A program made the position numbers and the translations under genes. A stretch of 64,000 nt of DNA from Haematobia irritans (Eukaryota; Arthropoda; Insecta; Diptera; Muscidae). Below, one piece after another: positions 11,665 to 21,438 of this stretch (the stretch's first letter is position 1; each line of letters starts with the position of its first letter). Below the pieces are notes generated by a model, which was not told the origin of the DNA, searched no databases, and was given only the letters and a program-made list of their open reading frames with translations. The stretch is from positions 27,683,211 through 27,747,210 of the forward strand of contig NC_134398.1 of the NCBI RefSeq assembly GCF_050003625.1. Reading direction: 5' to 3'.

Positions 11665-13102
11665 AGTAAGTAAAGTCTAAAGTCGGGAGGCGCCGACTAC
11701 ATAATACCCTTCACCACTTTGTAGATCTAAATTTTCGATACCATATAACATCCGTCAAATGTGTTGGGGGCTATATAAAAGGTTTGTCCCAAATACATAC
11801 ATTTAAATATCACTCGATCTGGACAAAATTTGATAGACTTGTACAAAATCTATAGACTCAAAATTTAAGTCGGCTAATGCACTAGGGTGGAACACAATGT
11901 TAGTAAAAAACTAACTTATAATACCATGTTCCACAGTGTGGCGCAGGGTATAAATATGGGAAACATTTAAATCTGAAGCAATTTTAAGGAAACTTCGCAA
12001 AAGTTTATTTATGATTTATCGCTCGATATATATGTATTAGAAGTTTAGGAAAATTAGAGTCATTTTTACAACTTTTCGACTAAGCAGTGGTGATTTTACA
12101 AGGAAAATTTTGGTATTTTGACCATTTTTGTCGAAATCAGAAAAACTTATATATGGGAGCTATATCTAAATCTGAATCGATTTCAATCAAATTTGGCACA
12201 CTTGACTACACTACTAATTGTACTCTCAGTGCAAAATTAAATCGCAGTTAAAAATTGGCCTCTGTGGTCATATGAGTGTAAATCGGGCGAAAGCTATACA
12301 TGGGATCATATGAGTGTAAATCGGGCGAAAGCTATACGTGGGAGCTATATCTAAATCTGAACCGATTTCAACCAAATTTGGCACGTATACCTACAATGCC
12401 AGTTCTACTCCCTGTGCAAAATTTCAACTAAATCGGAGCAAAAAATTGGCCTCTGTGGTCATATGAGTGTAAATCGGGCGAAAGCTATATATGGGAGCTA
12501 TATCTAAATCTGAACCGATTTCAATAAAATTTGGCACACTTGACTACACTACTAATTGTGCTCCCTGTGCAAAATTTTAACCAAATTGGGGTAAAACTCT
12601 AGCTTCTGGGACCGAATTAGTCCATATCGGGCGAAAAATATATATATGGGAGCTATATCTAAATCTGAACCGATTTCAATCAAATTTTGAACACTTGACT
12701 ATACGACTAAGTGTTATGTTTGTACAAAATTTCAAGCAAATCGGTATAAAACTCTGGCTGCTGGGTCCATATTAGTGCATATTGGGCGAAAGATATATAT
12801 GGGAGCTATATCTAAATCTGAACCGATTTCTTCCAAAATCAATAGGGTTCTATTCTGACCCAAATTAGGAACATGTGCCAAATTTGAAGTCGATTGGACT
12901 TAAATTGCGACCTAGACTTTGATCACAAAAATGTGTTCACAGTCAGACGGACGGACGGACGGACATGGTTATATCGACTCAGGGACCCACCCTGAGCATT
13001 ATTGCCAAAGACACCATGTGTCTATCTCGTCTCCTTCTGGATGTTACAAACATATGCACTAACTTATAATACCCTGTTCCACAGTGTGGCGCAGGGTATA
13101 AA
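11665..13102 (+). mobile_element. mini-me-like element A3, near full length
   Basis: The left end is AACAAGTAAGTAAAGTCTAA with GTCGGGAGGCGCCGACTAC (a palindromic GTCGG..CCGAC). Five or so 153-bp monomers follow (ATATGGGAGCTATATCTAAA type), with a partial duplication at 12290-12330. Then come a GACGGACGGACGG run at 12948-12966, CTCAGG and CACCATGTGTCTATCTCGTC. The palindromic right end is ACCCTGTTCCACAGTGTGGC with AGGGTAT. This is a good reference copy for subfamily A. Confidence 0.9.
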
Positions 13103-13426
13103 AATTCTAAGACGATACAAGCATATCCGTCTGTTCGTCTGGCCGTCTGATGTAATCACGCTACAGTCGTCAATAATGAAGCTATCGTCCTGAAATTTGG
13201 CGCAGAATCGTCTTTTGTCTGCATGCAGGCCAAGTTCAAAGATGGGCTATATCGGTCCAGGTTTTGATATAGCCCCCTTATAAACCGGTCCTCCGATTTG
13301 GGGTCTAGATTCTAGAACTACAATTAGATGTGCTGAATATTGTGTGTATCCTACCATGTTTTTGGCATAGCCCCCATTAGACCGATCTCCCGATTTAACT
13401 CCTAGGGTTTCTAGAACCCAGCAAAA
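13103..13426 (-). mobile_element. mini-me-related fragment
   Basis: Sequence with GATACAAGCATATCCGTCTG, CTATCGTCCTGAAATTTGGC and TATAGCCCCCTTATAAACCG. It is clearly related to subfamily B monomers but diverged. No defined ends. Confidence 0.6.
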
Positions 13427-13990
13427 AAATTTGGAAGTTCTTCCAAAGGCACAACTTTAAAAGCACTTCCAGAATATGTACTCCCAATGAGGTTCTTTAT
13501 TTTAACTACACAGGAAGTTCTTTTTATTCAATTTTTTATAACAAGTTTTTTTTCTTATTTTTAATGGGTAATATTACTTTTTTTTGATTCAAATAGGTTA
13601 AAAACAGAGTAAGAATTCATAAAATGGCACAAACTATTAAAATTTTGTCGAAAAAATGCTACATCTAATCTGAAAAAATTGTAAATTTTTTAAAATATTT
13701 GAGGTCAAACGTTCCAGACAAGCATTAGAATCCATCAAAAATTGTAAAAAAATATAAAAATACTTTATTTAACAAAATATTACAGAATTTTTTAATTTAC
13801 ATCTAAAACATTGAATTCGGATCACACCTAAAGAAGTGATGCAAATTCAGTGCAACGGCTGCTGAAATGGAGAACTTCCGTCCTATGACAAGCCCATGTT
13901 AAATTCATCGCTTCTGCGTCAATTTTGCACCGCTTCCGGATCCAAAAAGAACATTTTCATTACTTTTTTGGCGACCCTTTTTTTGCTGGG
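13427..13990. mobile_element. element with CCCAGCAAAAAAA terminal inverted repeats
   Basis: It begins CCCAGCAAAAAAATTTGGAA and ends with TTTTTTTGCTGGG, a 13-bp inverted pair, 564 bp apart. The interior includes ACTTCCGTCCTATGACAAGC, which recurs at about 30.74 kb and 31.89 kb, so this is a dispersed non-autonomous family. I see no coding capacity. I could not define a target duplication. Confidence 0.6.
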
Positions 13991-15570
13991 AAATTGTAGT
14001 ATTTATCCGATTTCCCACAAATTGAAAATATACTGGCCTCCATATAGACTTATTTCATAGGGTACAGAAGGTGCATTGATCGTGAAAATTGTTTGAAACT
14101 GAATGTAAAATTTCCTAAAATTTCGAAGATTGGTATCCTAGATTTGATGAAAATGGTATTTAAAATAATGATTTTAATCATTATTTAATTATAATTATAT
14201 TATTTCAAATAAATGCGTACTTAATATTGTGTACATTTGAGTTCTATAAATTCGGTTTCCTGTTCCCTGGCGAACAATTTTCTGTATCACCAATAATGGT
14301 AACAATATTTTCTACTCGTTTTGTGTTATAGCTCAACAAAAGTCTCTTCCCCTAAGATTTTTTTGCCATCCTAAAGACATTAAAGAGTTTAAGGATAAAA
14401 AACACTGACCATTTTCGAATGAAAACCGGTCATAATTTTCGATTACAAATCTACTTCCTGCCAATGATAGGGGTCTGCGATAAGAGACATATGTCTCCAT
14501 GACATATGACGCATAACTAACAACACACGAAATATCCTTAGATATGAGTTTAAGGATATCTCTGGGAGATCATAAAGTGCGATAGACATTTAAATTGGAC
14601 TTTGAACGGATGACGCTTGATACAAGGGATTAATTTATCCAAACCGATTGAAAAAAAGAAATTCCACCATAAAGATTAGTAATTTGAAAGGATTCCGAAA
14701 GGAATCAGGCATTATCAGATTACAACTACTACTTAATAGTTTCCATAGGATAAAAATGTTCCTTTCCTTTGTTGGTGGAAAACCCCATAGAACTGTTAAT
14801 TCACCAGCTAGCATAGCAAATTAATTCCAACAAAAAAGAGGCCGAAACGAAGAGCGAGCGAGAGAGAGAGGCTAATTAAATTTCAAGGACTTATGGAAAG
14901 TAATAAAGTACTTTACGATCGAAGGAAAGAGAAATGGAAACGCCGGGAATGTTGTTAGCCATAAACAATATCCCGCTTTGAGTTAATTACTAAGGAACAT
15001 ATTGCGGTAAGCAAGCAAAGACAGACAGGCAGACCGACGGCTTTGATGGATGGATGGATCGATGGATAGACGTAGGGAGAAAATAATAACTGGAAATGCC
15101 TAAAGAAAGACTATGGAGTTTGCCAAGACAGGATCTAAAGAAGAGAACCGCCAATTTTCAAAAGTGTGCAAAATTGATTATCCATATACATGGGTGGAAC
15201 ACTAGACGAATTGGCCTGGGGTGGAAACATCTTTTTTCCTTGGCCTAGGTAAGGAAAGGTAGCTGCAATCCTCGACGATGGCTGTGCACGATAAGACATC
15301 CATTATTTTAGGTAGCAAAGGCGCATGCTGTTAGGTAATCGACAAAACAGGATAGACAATGGCCATAAAACGTCCGACGTTCGTGAAAATTAAGTCCTAT
15401 ACACAAAAAGGATTTTCTAAAGGTGAATCCCTTTATGACAATAGCAGAGCAGCAATCACAAATGACCTTAAGTTAATGATAATGTAAGGAATTTTTTTAC
15501 ATATGATCCGCATATGAAATATGACATGGATACTGATCCTTGGTATTAAGAATACCTGGTGAAGCGAAAC
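13991..15570. other. mostly unique DNA upstream of the first family gene
   Basis: No reading frame of note. It contains a GAGA-type run GAGCGAGCGAGAGAGAGAGA (about 14849-14870) and a GATG/GGAT microsatellite (about 15046-15070). Near the gene lies a cluster of TAGGTA heptamers. Being free of the dense repeats that fill the window, it is a likely regulatory region for the gene at 15666. Confidence 0.5.
15246..15338 (+). promoter_or_regulatory. TAGteam-type heptamer cluster, gene 1
   Basis: TAGGTAA at 15246-15252, AAGGTAG at 15256-15262, TAGGTAG at 15309-15315 and TAGGTAA at 15332-15338, all on the plus strand 240-330 bp before the TATA box. CAGGTAG/TAGGTAG heptamers are the sites of the Zelda pioneer factor in fly embryos. 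The function here is inferred from sequence alone. Confidence 0.5.
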
Positions 15571-15576
15571 AGGGAG

Positions 15577-15614
15577 TATAAAAGCCTTAGCAGTCAAGGA
15601 AATAGTCATCATTC
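15577..15614 (+). promoter_or_regulatory. core promoter, gene 1 (TATA + TCATTC initiator)
   Basis: TATAAAAG at 15577-15584 and TCATTC at 15609-15614. The A of the initiator is 34 nt after the first T of TATA. The same motif pair at the same spacing precedes the other three family genes. It predicts a 5' leader of about 55 nt before the ATG at 15666. Confidence 0.8.
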
Positions 15615-15665
15615 TTCAAAAACATTTCAAAGAGAACACACAGCACAAATCGATCACGCAGAAAA

Positions 15666-16157
15666 ATGGCACCATCTCAAATGGAACACTCTCTAGAATA
15701 TACGCACAAGAAATTCAACTGTGGTTATTCACACAAAAAATTGGGTATGCGTTTGATAAGGCGTGATAGTCAGGAGGAAATGCAATACGAACATGATGGT
15801 AGTAGTCAAGACTCTATGGATACACTTATATACACTCAGAGAAATTCCGGCTCACCACAACTTTTCCGTCCTTATGCTTTGGATGAGGAAGAATCATGCC
15901 CACCACACCAAGAGGATAACTGTTCAGCTTCTTCACTTGCAGAAAATGAAGCTTATATACAATATGCTCAATATTGCTCTCAACAACAATCTCCCGATGC
16001 TTATGCTCTAAAATTGCAACGTCAGAGGGCAGCTTTGTATATGAAACACATAATGCAATACTATGAGAATGGTAATGGATGGCCTACAATGCATCCCAAT
16101 GCTCTCAATAATCATCATCATAATAATATGATGGCTTATCAAAATCATTCATATTGA
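15666..16157 (+). CDS. HKKF/FRPY-motif small protein (family gene 1)
   Basis: An intronless 163-residue protein with no orthologue that I can name. The N-terminus holds two Y-T/S-H-K-K-F/L motifs (residues 12-17 and 21-26), followed by a basic R-L-I-R-R patch. L-F-R-P-Y at 66-70 stands where the paralogues have FRPW, and an acidic stretch (DEEESC) follows. Near 117-131 the segment LQRQRAALYMKHIMQ matches the C-terminal helix of the paralogues. The tail is Asn/His-rich and lacks the FxFG ending. The ATG follows a TATA/TCATTC promoter by about 55 nt and its context is AAAAATGGC. FRPW-like peptides in fly repressors bind Groucho; whether FRPY does is uncertain. A nuclear, early embryonic role is inferred from the family and upstream TAGGTA sites. 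It is the most diverged of the HKKF-bearing members. Confidence 0.85.
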   Translation: MAPSQMEHSLEYTHKKFNCGYSHKKLGMRLIRRDSQEEMQYEHDGSSQDSMDTLIYTQRNSGSPQLFRPYALDEEESCPPHQEDNCSASSLAENEAYIQYAQYCSQQQSPDAYALKLQRQRAALYMKHIMQYYENGNGWPTMHPNALNNHHHNNMMAYQNHSY

Positions 16158-16496
16158 ATATAAACAGAGAGAGAGAGGGAGAGATACTCTTAAAGAAGCC
16201 TAATGTCTTTGAGAGACCATGGCCTACGGAGACAGAGAAAGAGAGATAGAGTAAGAGCTAAATACCAAAACCCAACAAACAGTGATAACCCTTGGATCAT
16301 ACCAATTAATTTCTACAGACTCTACATTCATACAAATGTACAAATGTATTGCAACAATCTATTCTTGTAAAGGATGCATTTGCTAGTCCTTTTCTTGGAA
16401 TATGTACAGTTTTTTTGTTTTTTTTTTTAATCTATAAGAATATTATTATTATTATTATTATTTAGTATTTTAGGACAAGGCATAATTTATTTATAA

Positions 16497-16502
16497 AATA
16501 AA
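16497..16502 (+). terminator. polyadenylation signal, gene 1
   Basis: AATAAA about 340 nt after the stop codon, the first canonical signal downstream. An A/T-rich 3' UTR with a TTATTATTA run precedes it. Another AATAAA-rich stretch lies at about 16672-16684. Confidence 0.5.
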
Positions 16503-16519
16503 ACAAGTCATTCAAAACT

Positions 16520-16731
16520 TTATTTCAAACAAATATTATCATTTATTATTATTAAAACCAATAAGTGATAGACTGCAGATAATTCTATAAAATTTAGTTG
16601 TAGGCATTTTTGGTTAATGTAGTTTTAAAACTATTTGTATAGCCTTATAAAGTACATACAGAATAAGTATAAATAAAAATAAACGAGCCGTTGCAAGGGC
16701 AACCAGAAATAACACTTGCGTTTTTATGACA
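16520..16731. other. gene 1 downstream flank
   Basis: A/T-rich unique sequence with further AATAAA words. No gene seen. Confidence 0.4.
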
Positions 16732-16733
16732 TA

Positions 16734-16948
16734 CGAGGGCGGTTCGGAAACTTCTTAGCTTATCAATGAAAGAGAATAGTTAGTTTTTCAAAAATATTGC
16801 AAATTGCGGATGCGTCTTTTTTGAACACCTGTTTCAATATGAAGGAGTTGCCAGATCGAAACAAAATTTCACATGTGTTCATAACAGAGATGGAAGTTTC
16901 CAAAACACTTAACTTTTTTCTGTTTATACCGCGCTTCTTGTGCCCTCG
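16734..16948. mobile_element. mariner-type MITE with CGAGGGC ends
   Basis: The ends CGAGGGC (16734-) and GCCCTCG (-16948) are inverted and flanked by TA on both sides (16732-16733 and 16949-16950), as expected for Tc1/mariner insertions. The 215-bp interior is too short for a transposase, so it is a deletion derivative or MITE. Confidence 0.65.
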
Positions 16949-16950
16949 TA

Positions 16951-17330
16951 TATGTTCATATATTTAGTTCTTTTAGGTTATATACCTGTATAAAACTTAA
17001 AATATGTATTAAGTGTCGTAAACCCCCCACGGCGTTCTTTAACATGATTTTAAATTACTTTTTCAATATTCGTACATATTAGCGAATTTATAGTTTTTTT
17101 TAATATTAATATTTTGAAAGCTTTCTCATTTGAATTTTTATAACAGAAACATTCATTTGAAAAGCATTCGAATTCAACTCGTTTTCAAATTGTTTTAACC
17201 GGGTCGAATATAACGATTTTTCATGATAGCGCGAAATGTCAAACCGTTGTAGGTTTAAATAAAGTCGGGCCTCTACAACATTTAAATTTTTCTCAGATTA
17301 AGTAATTTGTCAATACAACAATAGAAAACA
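16951..17330. other. unique sequence, nothing recognised
   Basis: A/T-rich, with no reading frame above background and no transposon ends seen. Confidence 0.4.
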
Positions 17331-17562
17331 AGTAAGTAAAGTCTAAAGTCGGGCGTAGCCGACTATATTATACCCTTCACCACTATGTAGACAAACATTT
17401 GTGTTACCATCTCAACTACTTAAAATTTGCTGGGAGCTATATAAAGGTTTGCATTTCCAGATACAAAATACTTTTAATGGAAACAATTTTTGTACTTCTA
17501 CAAAAACTCTAGAATTAAAATTTAAATCGGCTAACGTCCCAGGGCGAAACACAATGTTAGTA
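17331..17562 (+). mobile_element. mini-me-like left end, truncated (subfamily A)
   Basis: AACAAGTAAGTAAAGTCTAA, then GTCGGGCGTAGCCGAC and a TATACCCTTCACCACTATGT palindromic end. It breaks off at GGCGAAACACAATGTTAGTA, where the next element starts. Confidence 0.8.
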
Positions 17563-19068
17563 AAAACAAGTAAGGAAAGTCTAAAGTCAGGCGGGGCCGA
17601 CTATATTATACCCTGCACCACTTTGTAGATCTAAATTTTCGATACCATATCACATCCGTCAAATATCTTGGGGGCTATATATAAAGGTTTGTCCCAAATA
17701 CATACATTTAAATATCACTCGATCTGAACAGAATTTGATAGACTTCTACAAAATCTATAGACTCAAAATTTAAGTCGGCTAATGCACTAGGGCGGAACAC
17801 AATTTTAATAAAAAAATATGGGAAACGTTTAAATCTGAAGCAATTTTAAGGAAACTTCGAAAAAGTTTATTTATGATTTATCGCTCGATATACATGTATT
17901 AGAAGTTTAGGAAAATTAGAGTCATTTTTACAACTTTTCGACTAAGCAGTGGCGATTTTACAAGGAAAATGTTGGTATTTTGATAATTTTTGTCGAAATC
18001 AGAGAAACATATATATGGGAGCTATATCTAAATCTGAACCGATTTCAACCAAATTTGACACGCATAGCAATAATGCTAATTCTACTCCCTGTGCAAAATT
18101 TCAACTAAATCGGAGTTAAAAATTGGCCTCTGTGGTCATATGAGTGTAAATCGGGCGAAAGATATATATGGGAGCTATATCTAAATCTGAACCGATTTCA
18201 ACCAAATTTGACACGCATAGCAATAATGCTAATTCTACTCCCTGTGCAAAATTTCAACTAAATCGGAGTTAAAAATTGGCCTCTGTGGTCATATGAGTGT
18301 AAATCGGGCGAAAGCTATATATGGGAGATATATCTAAATCTGAACCGATTTCAACCAAATTTGGCACGCATAGCTACAATGCTAATTCTACTCCCTGTGC
18401 AAAATTTCAACTAAATCGGAGCAAAAAATTGGTCTCTATTGTAAAATGAGTGTAAATCGGCCGAAAGCTATATATGGGAGCTATATCTAAATCTGAACCG
18501 ATTTCAACCAAAGTTGGCACGCATAGCTACAATGCTAATTCTACTCCCTGTGCAAACTTTCAACCAAATTGGGATAAAACTCTGGCTTCTGGGACCGTAT
18601 TAGTCCATATCGGGCGAAAGATATATATGGGAGCTATATCTAAATCTGAACCGATTTCAATAAAATGTGGCACACTTGACTACAGTACTAATTGTTCTTC
18701 TTGTGCAAAATTTTAAGCAAATTATGTTAAAACTCTGGCTTCTGGGGCCATATAAGTCCATATAGGGCGAAATATATATATGGGAGCTATATCTAAATCT
18801 GAACCGATTTCTTTCAAAATCAATAGGGATCTATTCTGAGCCAAAACACATACTTGTGCCAAATTTGAAGTCGATTGGACTAAAACTGCGACCTAGACTT
18901 TGATTACAAAAATGTGTTCACGGACAGACGGACATCGCTATATCGACTCAAGAGCCCACCCTGAGCATTTGTGCCAAAGACACCATGTGTCTATTTCGTC
19001 TCCTTCTGGGTGTTGCAAACATATGCACTAACTTGTAATACCCTGTTCCACAGTGTGGAGCAGGGTAT
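17563..19068 (+). mobile_element. mini-me-like element A4, near full length
   Basis: It runs from AACAAGTAAGGAAAGTCTAA to the palindromic end ACCCTGTTCCACAGTGTGGA. It contains about six 153-bp monomers: the ATGGGAG word falls at 18168, 18321 and 18474, exactly 153 bp apart. The GTCY tract is short (GACAGACGG at about 18922). Frames such as 18474-18716 are monomer shadows. Confidence 0.9.
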
Positions 19069-19279
19069 AAATATGGGAAATATGATGCGAGAGAAATTTT
19101 AATGATATTGTACAGAAGAGATTTATGATTTTTCAGGCGATACATATGTATTCGAGATATAGGACAATTAGAGTAATATTTACAATTTTTGTTACTCAGC
19201 AGTGGCGATTTTACAAGGATATTGTTTAGATCTCGCCAAGATATGTGGTCAAGTGTGGGTTGTGATATATTATTTGGTC

Positions 19280-20242
19280 TACACGCTCACAAAAAATCGC
19301 TTCTGTAACATATACTCCCAAACATATTTTGCTTCAAGCATATACATTTTTGGGTATTGCCCAAACATTTATACGTTTGATCTCTTCCAATATATAATAT
19401 GTTTGAAAGCATATTGGTCTAAACAATATATGTTTGGGTAGTCGAAGTTCCAAACATTTTGTATTTTTGCATCCAAATTCAATAATGTTGTCTTCCAAAA
19501 AACAATATGTTATTATGTGACCATATAATATGTTTGGAAGCATTTTGCACCCAAAAATATTATATGCTTAAAAAAAATTCTCTCAAACAATATTGTGCTC
19601 AAAATTTTATTTATTTATATACTTACAATCATAATGAATTATGAAAATAAACAGGTAATATAGGTGCTAACAACATAGGTTTTCGACCTGAATGCTCAAA
19701 ATTTTGTTTCTGCCCAATTGTATATTCCCCGACATCTTTCTCACTTCCACAAGATTTTTTAGTTCTTAGCACCTTTTTCTGTAATACAAACATTGGAGAA
19801 GAAATTATTCAATTTTATGATTTTTTTTATTTTTTTTATTCGAACAGCGGACCACACAGTTTGTAAGGATCAAAGAAGTAGCTGATCAATTGCCAAAGGA
19901 AAAATAAAATGTTAATTTTGTAATAACAAGCAACAACCACCAACTTAATTCAATATCGCTCCCTGTTAAATAGCGCTCCAAGCTACTAAACACATATATG
20001 TTTATAGGCTATTTCTAAATTAATATATGTTTGCATCCAAGCATATTATATTTACAAACATTTTACGTCCCAAACATAATATGTTCTAACATATTAACAT
20101 ATATGTCCCAAACATGTTATGCTAGTTTATGAACATTATATGCTTGCACTCAAAAATATTGTGTTTAAAAATTTGTGTTCCAAACATATAATGTTTATAG
20201 CCAAACATATGAAAAACAGTCTTTTTCATCCGTGTAGTCGGG
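19280..20242. mobile_element. palindrome-rich MITE built of AAACATAT words
   Basis: It begins CTACACGCTCACAAAAAATC and ends CATCCGTGTAG, so CTACACG is inverted at the two ends. Between them, CAAACATAT / ATATGTTTG words recur more than a dozen times in both orientations, giving many short hairpins such as CATATAATATGTTTG. No coding frame. It is inserted in mini-me sequence. Confidence 0.6.
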
Positions 20243-20777
20243 TGACTTGGAGCCTTATTTAAAACTCATCCGTTCTGTGGAAATTTTGGCATTGCAGTGT
20301 GTAGGATATGGCTAAGATATGGGGAAATCATCACAGAATTTTGCGTAAAGTGTGAGAATTTTGGCCATATTTGTATTCTCTGAGGAAACTATCCAGTCAA
20401 TTGGGGGAAAATCCCATTGAAAATGGGTCTAAAATATGAAACAGTCTACCATATTTCCCCAACTCTGGTGTACGTATATATGGGAGCTATATACAATCTG
20501 AACCAATTTTGACTAAATTTGACATGCATAGTTAGAATAATAATTCTGCTATCTATGCGAAATTTCACGTAAATGGGAGTATAACTTTGGCCCACCTATG
20601 AGTCATATGAGTGCAAATCGGACGGGAGATATATATGGGAGCCATATCTAAATCTGAACCGATTTCAACCAAATTTGCCACAATTACCTATACTACTAAA
20701 CGTACTCCTTGTGCGAAATTTGAAGCAAATCACGGCGAAACCCTGAATTTTGAGGTCATATAAGTTCAAATCGGACG

Positions 20778-20967
<190 letters not shown>

Positions 20968-21438
20968 GAGCTATATCTAAATCTGAATCGATTTTGACCA
21001 TATTTGACACATACAATAGTATCGTTAAAAGTACCGCTTGTGCAAAATTTGAAGTAAGTCTGTGCAAAACTCTGGCTTTTGTGGCCATATAAGTTCAAAT
21101 CGGACGAAAGATATATATGGGAGCTATATCTAAATTTGAACCGATTTTAACAAAATTTGACACACTTTACGATACTATTAAACGTACCCCTTGTGCAAAA
21201 TTTGAAGCAAATCACGGCAAAACTCTGGCTTTTGTGGCCATATAAGTTCAAATCGGACGAAAGATATATATGGGAGCTATATCTAAATTTGAACCGATTT
21301 CAATCAAATTTACCAAGCATTGGTAGAATGTCAATGCTACCCTCTGTGCAAAATTTCACGAAGATCGGTAGTAAACTTTGGTCTCTGTGGTCATATGAGT
21401 CTAAATCGGACGAAAGATATATATGGGAGCTATATCTA

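Noticed and set aside
15763..16011. 82-codon frame inside gene 1 (and 33819-34112, 33984-34226 inside gene 2)
   Set aside because: Out-of-frame shadows of the family genes.
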